DNA from: Pseudomonas wayambapalatensis
GTDB lineage: Bacteria; Pseudomonadota; Gammaproteobacteria; Pseudomonadales; Pseudomonadaceae
DNA length: 64,000 nt
Reading direction: 5' to 3'
NCBI GenBank assembly: GCA_014268975.2
Contig: CP077096.1
Span: 2,130,501-2,194,500 of the forward strand
Numbering within the stretch: position 1 is the stretch's first letter; each line of letters begins with the position of its first letter. The notes under the pieces are model-generated. The model ran no database searches, had not been told where the DNA came from, and saw only the letters and a list, made by a program, of their open reading frames with translations. The translations under genes were made by a program, and so were the position numbers. Below are positions 8,190 to 18,502 of this stretch, piece by piece.

Positions 8190-10844
8190 ATGAGTGATTC
8201 CGCCCGCGCCGATGCGCTGTTGGCGAGCCTGCCCCGCAACGGTCGCGGCAGGCTTAAAGTATTTCTGGGCGCCGCTCCCGGCGTGGGCAAGACCTTCGCC
8301 ATGCTCCAGGCCGCCCATGCCCAGCAGCGCCAGGGGGTGAAGGTGCTGGCGGCGGTGGTGGAGACCCATGGTCGTGCTGAAACCGAGGCGCTGCTCGGTG
8401 GCTTGGCGCAGCAGCCTCTGCTGCGCAGCGAGTACCGTGGCGTCACCCTCGAAGAAATGGATCTCGACGGCCTGCTCAAGGCTGCACCGCCCCTGGCGCT
8501 GGTCGACGAGCTGGCGCATACCAACGCCCCAGGTAGCCGCCACGCCAAGCGCTGGCAGGATGTTCAGGAACTGCTCGCTGCCGGTATCGATGTGTATACC
8601 ACGGTCAATGTCCAGCACCTGGAAAGCCTCAACGACAAGGTCCGCGACATCACGGGCGTGCAGGTGCGCGAAACCCTGCCCGACTGGGTGCTGCAGGAAG
8701 CCTTCGAGCTGGTGCTGATCGACCTGCCGCCCCGTGAACTGCTCGAGCGCTTGCGCGAAGGCAAGGTCTACGTGCCTGAGCAGGCACGGGCGGCGATCGA
8801 TGCGTTCTTCTCCCAGACCAACCTCACTGCCTTGCGCGAGCTGGCCATGCAGACCGCCGCGGCCCAGGTCGATGCCGACCTTGCCCATGGCTACCGCCAG
8901 CGCGGCGAGCAGGCGCCGACCTTGCGAGGGCGCCTGCTGGTCGGGGTCGATGGCGATGAGCAGGCCGAGCGCCTGGTGCGCCATGCCAGCCGCGTCGCCC
9001 AGCGTCGGCATCTGCCGTGGAGCCTGGTGCATGTCGACAACGGCAGGCTGCGTGACGAGGGCGCGCGTCAGCGCCTGCAGGCTGCGCAGCAGTTGGCCGA
9101 GCGCCTGGGTGGTGAAGTCGTCGTGCTCAGGGCCGGGGAGGTGGCGCGCACGCTCATCCAGCATGCGCTGGAACGGCGGGCGAGCCTGGTGCTGGTCGGC
9201 CAGTCTCGCGATCGCCTGCGCCGTCGCCTGTTCGGTGCGGGCGTCGCCGCACGCTTGCTGCGCGACAGCCGGGGGTTGGAGATCAACGTGCTCGACCGCG
9301 ACGCTCAACCCGCAGCGACACGGGCGGTGGTCAAGCGCGCCTGGGTCTGGCGCCACTATTGGCTGGCGCTGCTGGCGACCGTACTGGCGGCGGGGCTGGC
9401 CTGGGCCGTGTCCAGCGTGCTGGCATTGCCGAACATTTCGCTGGTGTTCCTCGCGGCGGTGCTGCTGGTCGCGGTGCGCAGCAGCCTGGGGCCTGCGCTG
9501 GCCTGTGCGGCGCTGTCGTTCCTGACCTATGACTTCCTGTTCATCCCGCCGAACTTCTCGTTCAGCATCCAGCGTGAAGAGGATGTGCTGACCCTGGTGT
9601 TCTTCCTGCTCATGGCCGCCCTGACCGGCAACCTCGCCGCTCGCCAGCGCCGTCAGTTGCAGGCGCTGCGCGAAACCCAGGGCGAGACCCGGCAACTGCT
9701 CGATCTGTCGCGCCGCCTGACCGTGGCCACGGATCGCCAGGCGGTGTTCAGTGCCGCTGGCCAGCACCTGGACGATTGGCAGGATATCCAGATCTGCCTG
9801 CTCGAACGCGATACCGAGGGTTTGTTGCAGGTCGCCAGCGGCGGGCCGCAGGCTTTTACCGACAACGAGCGCGCCGCTGCCGAATGGGCCTGGCAACATG
9901 GCCAGGCGGCAGGGCATGGCAGCGATACCTTGCCCCATGGTCGCTGGTGGTGGTGGCCGCTGGCGGTCGACGAGTCTCCCATGGCCTTGCTGGGTGTGCA
10001 GCCCGCCGCGGGCGAGCCCTTGAGCGCTCAGCGTCGACGCCTGCTGACGGCGCTGGCCGAGCCGCTGGCCCAGGCCCTGGCCCGCGCACGCCTGGCCGAG
10101 CAGCTCGAAGCTGCGCGCCTGCATGGCGAAACCGAGCAGTTGCGCAGCGCCTTGCTTGCCTCGGTGTCCCATGACCTGCGCACCCCGCTGACCGCCATGC
10201 GCGGCAGCATCGACAGCTTGTTGGCGCTGGGCGATGCGATCCCGCCGGATGATCGTCGTGAGCTGCTCGAAGGCACCCGCAACGAAGCCGAGCGCCTGGA
10301 TCGTTACATCCAGAACCTGCTCGACATGACCCGACTGGGCCATGGCGGCCTGAAGCTTGCGCGTGACTGGGTGTCGCCCGGCGATATCGTCGGCAGTGCC
10401 CTCAACCGCCTGCGCGCGGTGCTTGCACCGCTGCGCGTGGTCACCGAGGTGCCCGCCGAGCTGCCACTGCTGTTCGTGCATGCAGCGCTGATCGAGCAGG
10501 CGCTGGTCAACGTCCTGGAGAACGCGGCGCGTTTCTCGCCGGCCAATGGTCGCCTGGCGCTGCGGGTGGCGGTGCAGGACGAGCGCCTGTGCTTCTCGGT
10601 TGCTGACCAGGGCCCGGGCATCCCGGTGGCCGAGCGCGAGAAGATCTTCGACATGTTCTACACCGCTGCCCGTGGCGACCGCGGCGGGCAGGGCACGGGC
10701 CTGGGGCTTGCGATCTGCCAGGGCATGATCGGCGCCCATGGCGGCAGCATCCTGGTCGGCGAGGGCATCGATGGCCAGGGCACCTGCATCACTCTATGCT
10801 TGCCATTGCCCCCTCAACCCGACAGCGACAGTGAAGCCCCATGA
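8190..10844 (+). CDS. kdpD: Sensor histidine kinase KdpD
   Basis: An 884-residue membrane sensor kinase controlling the kdp operon. In order it has an N-terminal KdpD domain with Walker A GAAPGVGKT, a universal-stress-protein-like domain (about residues 245-365), four close membrane helices (about 400-490), a GAF-like region, the dimerisation/phosphoacceptor segment SVSHDLRTPL with His661, and a C-terminal ATPase domain (NVLENAARF, DQGPGIP, GTGLGLAI). The ATG at 8190 is chosen because an AAAGGA sequence precedes it and the protein then starts as in other KdpDs. The frame is open further upstream, but that stretch lies in the REP repeat. The stop overlaps kdpE by four bases. Confidence 0.97.
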   Translation: MSDSARADALLASLPRNGRGRLKVFLGAAPGVGKTFAMLQAAHAQQRQGVKVLAAVVETHGRAETEALLGGLAQQPLLRSEYRGVTLEEMDLDGLLKAAPPLALVDELAHTNAPGSRHAKRWQDVQELLAAGIDVYTTVNVQHLESLNDKVRDITGVQVRETLPDWVLQEAFELVLIDLPPRELLERLREGKVYVPEQARAAIDAFFSQTNLTALRELAMQTAAAQVDADLAHGYRQRGEQAPTLRGRLLVGVDGDEQAERLVRHASRVAQRRHLPWSLVHVDNGRLRDEGARQRLQAAQQLAERLGGEVVVLRAGEVARTLIQHALERRASLVLVGQSRDRLRRRLFGAGVAARLLRDSRGLEINVLDRDAQPAATRAVVKRAWVWRHYWLALLATVLAAGLAWAVSSVLALPNISLVFLAAVLLVAVRSSLGPALACAALSFLTYDFLFIPPNFSFSIQREEDVLTLVFFLLMAALTGNLAARQRRQLQALRETQGETRQLLDLSRRLTVATDRQAVFSAAGQHLDDWQDIQICLLERDTEGLLQVASGGPQAFTDNERAAAEWAWQHGQAAGHGSDTLPHGRWWWWPLAVDESPMALLGVQPAAGEPLSAQRRRLLTALAEPLAQALARARLAEQLEAARLHGETEQLRSALLASVSHDLRTPLTAMRGSIDSLLALGDAIPPDDRRELLEGTRNEAERLDRYIQNLLDMTRLGHGGLKLARDWVSPGDIVGSALNRLRAVLAPLRVVTEVPAELPLLFVHAALIEQALVNVLENAARFSPANGRLALRVAVQDERLCFSVADQGPGIPVAEREKIFDMFYTAARGDRGGQGTGLGLAICQGMIGAHGGSILVGEGIDGQGTCITLCLPLPPQPDSDSEAP

Positions 10845-11542
10845 GCCAAGCCGCCACCCTTCTGGTCATCGACGACGAACCGCAGATCCGCAAGTTCCTG
10901 CGCATCAGTCTCGTGTCCCAGGGCTACAAGGTGATCGAGGCTGCGACCGGTGGCGAAGGCCTGGCCCAGGCGGCACTGAGCAAGCCTGACCTTGTGGTGC
11001 TCGATCTCGGCTTGCCGGACATGGACGGCCAGCAGGTACTGCGTGACCTGCGCGAGTGGAGCAGCGTGCCGGTGATGGTGCTCTCGGTGCGTGCCAGCGA
11101 GGTGCAGAAGGTCGATGCATTGGATGGCGGCGCCAACGACTACGTGACCAAGCCATTCGGTATCCAGGAGTTCCTTGCCCGGGTGCGCGCGCTGTTGCGG
11201 CACAAGCCCCAGGCGGGCTCCGGGCAAGCGGCCAGTGCCAGCTTCGGTGCGCTGGTGGTCGATTTCGCCTATCGCAAGGTCACCCTCGACGGCGTCGAGG
11301 TGGCATTGACGCGCAAGGAGTATGCGCTGCTGGCGCAACTGGCCGGACATCCGGGGCGGGTGATCACCCAGCAGCAGTTGCTCAAGGATATCTGGGGCCC
11401 GACCCATGTCGACGACACCCACTACCTGCGTATCGTGGTGGGGCATCTGCGGCACAAGCTGGGTGACGATCCGACCGCCCCGCGGTACATCATCACCGAG
11501 GCGGGGGTGGGGTATCGGTTGGTGGCGCCGCCATCGGTTTAA
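10841..11542 (+). CDS. kdpE: Response regulator KdpE
   Basis: A 233-residue OmpR/PhoB-type response regulator. The receiver domain has the acidic pocket DDE at residues 11-13, the phosphoacceptor Asp55 in VVLDLGLPD and the conserved Lys in TKPFG. The C-terminal winged helix ends with THYLRIVVGHLRHKLGDDP and GVGYRLV. It starts within the kdpD stop codon (ATGA), so sensor and regulator are translationally coupled. It should activate kdpFABC at low K+ or high salt; candidate sites lie upstream of kdpF. Confidence 0.97.
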   Translation: MSQAATLLVIDDEPQIRKFLRISLVSQGYKVIEAATGGEGLAQAALSKPDLVVLDLGLPDMDGQQVLRDLREWSSVPVMVLSVRASEVQKVDALDGGANDYVTKPFGIQEFLARVRALLRHKPQAGSGQAASASFGALVVDFAYRKVTLDGVEVALTRKEYALLAQLAGHPGRVITQQQLLKDIWGPTHVDDTHYLRIVVGHLRHKLGDDPTAPRYIITEAGVGYRLVAPPSV

Positions 11543-11681
11543 ATGTTGCGGGCGATGCATCAGGCCGCAGCCCATCGAGGGATATAAGCCCGGTCAATGG
11601 TGGCAGACGTCTTGCACCTTACCCTCTAGATTTCGTCAGGCGTGCTGGAAGCCCTGAATAACGATAACGAGGGACCCGACC

Positions 11682-13034
11682 ATGACCACCGCCCCCCAAG
11701 CGTCCAACGCCTGGCGCATCTTGTTCCTGCTGTTCCTGGCCAACCTGTTCAATTTCTTCGACCGCACCATCCCCGCGATCATCATCGAGCCGATCCGTCT
11801 GGAGTGGCACCTGAGCGACTTCCAGATCGGCCTGATCGGCACAGCCTTCACCTTGGTGTACGCCATCGCCGGCCTGCCGCTGGCGCGGATGGCCGATACC
11901 GGTTCGCGCGCCAAGCTAATGGGCTGGGGGCTGGCGGCCTGGAGCGGGTTGACGGCAGTCAACGGCATGGTCGGCAGCTTCTGGAGCTTTCTGCTGGTGC
12001 GCATGGGCGTGGGCATCGGCGAGGCCAGCTATGCACCCGCCGCCAACTCGCTGATCGGCGACCTGTTCCCGGCCGAGCGGCGCTCGCGTGCGATGGGCAT
12101 CTTCATGCTCGGCCTGCCGCTGGGCTTGTTGCTGGCGTTCTTCACCATCGGTGCCATGGTCCAGGCGTTCGACAGCTGGCGCGCGCCGTTCTTCATCGCG
12201 GCGGTGCCCGGCCTGCTGCTGGCGCTGTTCATCTTCATGATCCGCGAACCTGCGCGCGGCGCTGCGGAAACCGTGGCCATCTCCCAGGCGCCGGTTGATC
12301 GTCCGCTGCGGCGGGTGCTGAGCGTACCCACGTTCGCCTGGCTGGTACTGGCGGGGTTGACCTTCAACTTCGCATCGTACGCCTGCAACTCGTTCATGGT
12401 GCCGATGCTGCAGCGCTACTTCGCCTTGCCCTTGCACGATGCGGCCGTGGCAACGGGGATGATTGTCGGTCTGAGTGGCCTGGTGGGCCTCACGCTGGGT
12501 GGCTGGGTGGCCGACAAGGTGCATCAGCGCTTTGCCAATGGACGCCTGTTGTTCGCCGCGCTGAGCATGTTGGTGGCCACCCTTGCCACCGCCTGGGCAC
12601 TGTACGCCGGGCGTATCGAGCTGGGGCTGTTCGTCGCGGTGTTCGGTGTCGGCTGGCTGTTCTCCTACAACTTCTACACCTGCGTGTACACGGCGATCCA
12701 GGATGTGGTGCAGCCACGCCTGCGTGCGACTGCCATGGCGTTGTACTTCGCCGGGCTCTACCTGCTCGGCGGTGGCCTGGGCCCGGTGGTGGTCGGCGGG
12801 TTGTCGGATCATTTTGCCGTGTCGGCCATGGAGGCGGCGGGGCAGGGGGTGATGAGCGAGGCGTTCAAGGCCCAGGGGCTGCATGACGCGATGTACCTGA
12901 TCCCGGTGGCGCTGATGTTGACCTTGGTGTTTCTGCTGGCGGCGTCGCGTTGCTTTGTGCGTAATGCGCAGAAGATGCGCGAGGGGATGGTGCTCGACCG
13001 CGAGCCTCTGGCAGGTCAACCCGCCGAAGCCTGA
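11682..13034 (+). CDS. MFS transporter (spinster-like)
   Basis: A 450-residue protein with about twelve hydrophobic helices, of the major facilitator superfamily. The N-terminal FLANLFNFFDRTIPAIIIEP segment and the loop 2-3 motif GLPLARMADTGSRAK (motif A-like) resemble spinster-type carriers. VRMGVGIGEASYAPAANSLIGD is the typical fourth-helix segment. A GAGGGA sequence precedes the ATG. It stands alone between kdpE and a convergent regulator gene, and its substrate cannot be deduced. No link to potassium regulation is visible. Confidence 0.88.
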   Translation: MTTAPQASNAWRILFLLFLANLFNFFDRTIPAIIIEPIRLEWHLSDFQIGLIGTAFTLVYAIAGLPLARMADTGSRAKLMGWGLAAWSGLTAVNGMVGSFWSFLLVRMGVGIGEASYAPAANSLIGDLFPAERRSRAMGIFMLGLPLGLLLAFFTIGAMVQAFDSWRAPFFIAAVPGLLLALFIFMIREPARGAAETVAISQAPVDRPLRRVLSVPTFAWLVLAGLTFNFASYACNSFMVPMLQRYFALPLHDAAVATGMIVGLSGLVGLTLGGWVADKVHQRFANGRLLFAALSMLVATLATAWALYAGRIELGLFVAVFGVGWLFSYNFYTCVYTAIQDVVQPRLRATAMALYFAGLYLLGGGLGPVVVGGLSDHFAVSAMEAAGQGVMSEAFKAQGLHDAMYLIPVALMLTLVFLLAASRCFVRNAQKMREGMVLDREPLAGQPAEA

Positions 13035-13050
13035 GCCTGTTCATCGTCGA

Positions 13051-13878
13051 TCACGGCTGCCGCCCTGTTCCGATCAGGCCCTGTTCAAGGGCCTGCGTCA
13101 TCACCTGCCATGTCTGGCTGTCGGCAGGAATCAAATGCTCGATCCGCAATGACGCCACCGTAATGTCCAGTGGCATGCCGAAGGTGGTGAAAGTCGACAG
13201 GAACCGCAGTTCGCCTTGCAGCGTGCGGACGCGGGTCAGTACCACGGGAGAGGGCGACGGGGGCAGTGACAGGGAGGGTGGCGTCGGCAGCCCTTGCAGC
13301 AGACGCGCCAGTTGTGGGTTGCCTATCGCCTCCCTGGCTGCCCGCTGCCAGGCGATTGCACGGATCTCATCGGCATTGATCAGATGATCGCCAAGCCCCC
13401 CTGGGCGCAACAGCGTGTCCAGCAGGTTGAAGCCGGTCTGTTGATTCACGGCGACGCTGGCCAAAGCAAACAGTAAACCCGTGCTGGTATTGGCAGAGGT
13501 CACGTTCCAGTCGCTGTCGATGACGATTGCCGGCGCCGGGTTGTTGGCCTGGAGGATGTGCTCCAACGCATCGTGCACCATCTTCAGGGCTGGCGCATCC
13601 GGCGCCGACGCGCCGTAGCGCGGCGCATAACCCGCCGCGAGCAGCACTTCGTTGCATTGGTCCAGGGGCACCGCCAGCGCCGATAGCAATGCATGCAAGG
13701 TGCTGGGGCTGGCGCGTGCGCGCCCGGTTTCCACGCAGCTCAGATGGCGCTGGGAAACTCCGGCGATCAGCGCCAGGTCGAGCTGGCTCAGCCCTGCCTG
13801 GCGGCGCAGATGGCGCAGATGGTTGCCCGCGCCCTGGCTGGGCGTCGGCTGGAGTGTAGGAAATGGCAAGTGGCTCAT
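13051..13878 (-). CDS. MmyB-like transcriptional regulator (HTH + MLTR ligand-binding domain)
   Basis: A regulator of 275 residues. An N-terminal XRE-type helix-turn-helix (LRHLRRQAGLSQLDLALIAG, then VSQRHLSCVETGRARAS) is followed by a C-terminal domain of the MmyB/MLTR type (ALEHILQANNPAPAIVIDSDWNV..., LRIEHLIPADSQTWQ). The frame extends 12 codons further upstream, but the ATG at 13878 is preferred because the upstream one falls inside a perfect palindrome that looks like the operator. It is divergent to the DUF2834/MAPEG pair. Members are typically repressors of adjacent genes responding to a fatty-acid-like or redox ligand; the actual ligand is unknown. Confidence 0.87.
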   Translation of the reverse strand: MSHLPFPTLQPTPSQGAGNHLRHLRRQAGLSQLDLALIAGVSQRHLSCVETGRARASPSTLHALLSALAVPLDQCNEVLLAAGYAPRYGASAPDAPALKMVHDALEHILQANNPAPAIVIDSDWNVTSANTSTGLLFALASVAVNQQTGFNLLDTLLRPGGLGDHLINADEIRAIAWQRAAREAIGNPQLARLLQGLPTPPSLSLPPSPSPVVLTRVRTLQGELRFLSTFTTFGMPLDITVASLRIEHLIPADSQTWQVMTQALEQGLIGTGRQP

Positions 13879-13912
13879 GCTTGCACTCTGACTGTCCTTG
13901 TATGAAGCGTCC

Positions 13913-13929
13913 ATGACCTGTCAGGTCAT
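13913..13929. promoter_or_regulatory. Perfect 17-bp palindrome, candidate operator
   Basis: ATGACCTG-T-CAGGTCAT is a perfect inverted repeat with 8-base arms around a single base. It lies in the divergent space between the MmyB-like regulator and the DUF2834 gene. Its symmetry and place suggest that it is the regulator's own binding site, controlling both directions. This is an inference, not a match to a known consensus. Confidence 0.6.
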
Positions 13930-13986
13930 TGAGGCATGCACGATTCTATCACTACCTTGGATGCCCGACTTGCCGAGGAGTGGATG

Positions 13987-14292
13987 ATGAAAGCCGAACA
14001 TCTGGCGTCACCTGTGTTGATCGCCTTTGCGCTGTACACCGGCTGGACCATGGTGCTGGCCGAGCAGTCGCTCATTGCCTTTGGCTTGCAGTTGATGGCC
14101 AGGCCCGATACTGCGCAGGTGGTGATCGACCTGTACCTGATGGCAGCGCTTGCCTGCCTCTGGATGATTGACGACACCCGCGCACGTGGCGGGCGAATGA
14201 TGGGGGTGTTGCCCTATGTGTTGCTCACGGCGGTGTTCGTCTCGATGGGACCGCTGCTGTACCTGGTGGTCCGGGGGAGGCGCATGCAATGA
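13987..14292 (+). CDS. DUF2834-like small membrane protein
   Basis: A protein of about 101 residues with three hydrophobic helices (roughly 8-30, 44-60 and 74-95). The length and pattern suit the DUF2834 family, whose function is unknown. Three ATGs are possible (13936, 13984, 13987). The last is best placed behind AGGAG with six bases of spacing. The stop overlaps the MAPEG gene start by four bases (ATGA), so the two are one unit, divergent to the MmyB-like regulator and probably controlled by it. Confidence 0.65.
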   Translation: MKAEHLASPVLIAFALYTGWTMVLAEQSLIAFGLQLMARPDTAQVVIDLYLMAALACLWMIDDTRARGGRMMGVLPYVLLTAVFVSMGPLLYLVVRGRRMQ

Positions 14293-14726
14293 GCAGCGCC
14301 CTGTCCGTCTATGCCAGTTGCGTGGTGCTGTTGTTCCTGAAGATGCTGGCGATTTCCTGTTACCAAGGGTACTACCGGCTGCGCTGGCACGCCTTCGTCA
14401 ACCCGGAGGATGCGGCCATATTCCGGCGTTCACCCCAGCGGGCGGAACGCCCGGAAGTGGTCCGGGCGATGCAGGCCTGGAGAAACGACCTGGAGAACAT
14501 CCCCCTGTTCATTGCGCTCGGCGGGCTGGCGCTTGCGCTGGGTGCACCAGCCTCCATGACGGCATGGCTGAGTGGTGTGTTCACTGTGGCGAGGGTGCTG
14601 CACACGATGATGTATCTGACGGGCCTGCAGCCGTGGCGGACGCTGAGTTATGGCGTGGGGGTGATGTGTCTGATGGGGTTGGCCGGGACAGTCTTGCTGG
14701 AAGTCGGAGCACGGGCTATTGAATGA
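14289..14726 (+). CDS. MAPEG family membrane protein
   Basis: A 145-residue protein with four hydrophobic helices. It carries the MAPEG signature region: FVNPEDAAIFRR then RAMQAWRNDLENIPLFIALG, with the conserved Arg-Asn-x-x-Glu-Asn-x-Pro pattern. The MAPEG superfamily includes microsomal glutathione transferases and eicosanoid enzymes. Bacterial members are small inner-membrane proteins of mostly unknown substrate. It is translationally coupled to the upstream DUF2834-like gene and is followed by a strong hairpin shared with the convergent transporter operon. Confidence 0.86.
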   Translation: MSSALSVYASCVVLLFLKMLAISCYQGYYRLRWHAFVNPEDAAIFRRSPQRAERPEVVRAMQAWRNDLENIPLFIALGGLALALGAPASMTAWLSGVFTVARVLHTMMYLTGLQPWRTLSYGVGVMCLMGLAGTVLLEVGARAIE

Positions 14727-14734
14727 ACCTGCGT

Positions 14735-14761
14735 GCAGGCGCCGTCTACAGCGGCGCCTGC
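14735..14761. terminator. Hairpin between convergent genes
   Basis: A perfect 10-bp stem (GCAGGCGCCG / CGGCGCCTGC) with a 7-base loop lies between the MAPEG gene and the convergent nppD end. It is followed by 'TTCGCGGGCAAG', a REP-like half. No T-run is present, so it may be a bidirectional structural terminator or a degenerate REP. Confidence 0.55.
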
Positions 14762-14797
14762 TTCGCGGGCAAGTCGCAACGGCGCACAGGCGCAGGT

Positions 14798-16405
<1,608 letters not shown>

Positions 16406-16406
16406 G

Positions 16407-17426
16407 TCATTTCCTTGGGTCGAAGGCATCGCGGGCGGACTCGCCGATGAACACCAGCAGGCTCAGCATCACTGCAAGCACGGCGAAGGCGCTGATACCC
16501 AGCCATGGGGCCTGCAGGTTGGACTTGCCCTGGGCGACCAGTTCGCCCAGCGACGGGGAGCCGGCAGGCAGACCGAAGCCCAGGAAATCGAGGGCGGTGA
16601 GGGTGCCGATGGCGCCGGTGAGGATGAATGGCATAAAGGTCATGGTCGAGATCATGGCATTGGGCAGGATGTGCCGGAACATGATCGGGCCGTTGCGCAT
16701 GCCCAGTGCGCGTGCGGCGCGCACGTACTCGAGGTTGCGCCCGCGCAGGAATTCGGCGCGCACCACGTCCACCAGGCTCATCCACGAGAACAGCAGCATG
16801 ATGCCGAGCAACCACCAGAAGTTGGGCTGTACGAAGCTTGCGAGGATGATCAACAGGTAGAGCACCGGCAGGCCCGACCAGATTTCCAGGAAACGCTGGC
16901 CAGCCAGGTCCACCCAGCCGCCATAGAAGCCCTGCAGGGCCCCGGCGATGACGCCGACGATGGAGCTGGCGATGGTCAGCGTCAGGGCGAACAGCACCGA
17001 GATGCGGAATCCGTAGATCACCCGGGCGAGCACGTCGCGACCCTGATCGTCGGTACCGAGCAGGTTGTCGGTCGAGGGCGGCGCGGGGGCAGGGACCTTC
17101 AGGTCGTAGTTGATGCTCTGGTAGCTGAACGGGATCGGCGCCCACAGCACGAAGCTGTCCTTTTTTTCCAGCAGTTCGCGGATATAGGGGCTCTTGTAGT
17201 TGGCTTCCAGCGGGAATTCGCCGCCGAAGGTGGTTTCCGGGTAGCGTTTGAACGCCGGGAAATACCACTCGCCGTCGTAGCGCACGGCGATGGGCTTGTC
17301 GTTGGCGATCAACTCGGCACCCAGGCTCAGGCCGAACAGGATCAGGAACAGCCACAGCGACCACCAGCCGCGACGGTTGGCCTTGAAGCGCTCGAAGCGC
17401 CGGCGGTTCAGGGGAGAGAGGGCCAT
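16407..17426 (-). CDS. nppC: Peptide ABC transporter permease (NppC/YejE type)
   Basis: A 339-residue inner-membrane permease with an N-terminal helix (WSLWLFLILFGLSLGAELIA), a periplasmic loop and five further helices. It carries the EAA-type cytoplasmic loop (VRAARALGMRNGPIMFRHILPNAM) that contacts the ATPase. LLGTDDQGRDVLARVIYGFRIS is the usual second-permease signature of oligopeptide-type importers. It is spaced one base from both neighbours in a tight operon. Paired with NppB, it forms the translocation pore. Confidence 0.93.
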   Translation of the reverse strand: MALSPLNRRRFERFKANRRGWWSLWLFLILFGLSLGAELIANDKPIAVRYDGEWYFPAFKRYPETTFGGEFPLEANYKSPYIRELLEKKDSFVLWAPIPFSYQSINYDLKVPAPAPPSTDNLLGTDDQGRDVLARVIYGFRISVLFALTLTIASSIVGVIAGALQGFYGGWVDLAGQRFLEIWSGLPVLYLLIILASFVQPNFWWLLGIMLLFSWMSLVDVVRAEFLRGRNLEYVRAARALGMRNGPIMFRHILPNAMISTMTFMPFILTGAIGTLTALDFLGFGLPAGSPSLGELVAQGKSNLQAPWLGISAFAVLAVMLSLLVFIGESARDAFDPRK

Positions 17427-17427
17427 G

Positions 17428-18501
17428 TCAGTGCTCCCGGCTGGCGAAGTCGATGCGCGGATCGACCAGGGTATAGGTGAGGTCGCCGATCAGTTTCACC
17501 ACCAGCCCCAGCAGGGTGAAGATGAACAGGGTGCCGAACACCACCGGGTAGTCGCGGTTGATGGCCGCTTCGAAACTCATCAGGCCCAGGCCGTCGAGGG
17601 AGAAAATGACCTCGATCAGCAGGGAACCGGTGAAGAAGATGCCGATGAACGCCGAGGGGAAGCCGGCAATCACCAGCAGCATGGCGTTGCGGAATACATG
17701 GCCGTAGAGCACGCGGTTACGGCTCAGGCCCTTGGCCTTGGCGGTGATCACGTACTGCTTGTTGATCTCGTCGAGGAAGCTGTTCTTGGTCAGCAGGGTC
17801 ATGGTGGCGAAGTTGCCGATCACCAGCGCGGTGATCGGCAGCACCAGGTGCCAGAAGTAGTCCATCACCTTACCGGCGGTGGACAGTTCGTCGAAGTTGT
17901 TCGAGGTCAGGCCCCGGAGCGGGAACCAGTCGAAATAGCTGCCACCGGCGAACAGCACGATCAGCAGGATGGCGAAGAGGAACGCGGGGATGGCGTAGCC
18001 GACGATGATCGCCGAGCTGGTCCAGACGTCGAAGTGGCTGCCGTGGCGCACTGCCTTGGCAATCCCCAGCGGGATCGACACTAGGTACATGATCAATGTG
18101 CTCCACAGCCCCAGCGAAATCGACACGGGCATCTTCTCGGCGATCAGGTCGATGACCTTGGCATCGCGGAAGAAGCTGTCGCCGAAGTCGAGCTGGGCGT
18201 AGTTCTTGACCATGATCCACAACCGCTCGGGGGCTGATTTGTCGAAACCGTACATACGTTCGATTTCAGCGACCAGCGCCGGGTCCAGGCCTTGGGCCCC
18301 TCGGTAGTTGGAGCCGGCCACCGACACTTCGGCGCCGCCACCGGCGATGCGGCTGGTGGCGCCATCGAAACCCTCGAGCTTGGCGATCATCTGCTCGACT
18401 GGGCCGCCGGGGGCGGCCTGGACGATGATGAAGTTGATGATGAGGATGCCGAACAGGGTCGGGATGATCAGCAGCAGGCGGCGCAGAATGTAGGCAAGCA
18501 T
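17428..18501 (-). CDS. nppB: Peptide ABC transporter permease (NppB/YejB type)
   Basis: A 357-residue permease with six hydrophobic helices. The N-terminus [34 protein letters not shown] is typical of DppB/YejB-type permeases. An EAA-like loop is visible ([26 protein letters not shown]). The long insert between helices 1 and 2 (residues 35-125), including [15 protein letters not shown], matches YejB. It sits one base downstream of nppA2 and one base upstream of nppC, indicating strict cotranscription. Function: inner-membrane channel for peptides delivered by the two binding proteins. Confidence 0.93.
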   Translation of the reverse strand: MLAYILRRLLLIIPTLFGILIINFIIVQAAPGGPVEQMIAKLEGFDGATSRIAGGGAEVSVAGSNYRGAQGLDPALVAEIERMYGFDKSAPERLWIMVKNYAQLDFGDSFFRDAKVIDLIAEKMPVSISLGLWSTLIMYLVSIPLGIAKAVRHGSHFDVWTSSAIIVGYAIPAFLFAILLIVLFAGGSYFDWFPLRGLTSNNFDELSTAGKVMDYFWHLVLPITALVIGNFATMTLLTKNSFLDEINKQYVITAKAKGLSRNRVLYGHVFRNAMLLVIAGFPSAFIGIFFTGSLLIEVIFSLDGLGLMSFEAAINRDYPVVFGTLFIFTLLGLVVKLIGDLTYTLVDPRIDFASREH

Positions 18502-18502
18502 G

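Noticed and set aside
8184..10739. 851-codon open frame on the minus strand across kdpD
   Set aside because: It mirrors kdpD codon structure and its product is Gln/His-rich with no recognisable motif.
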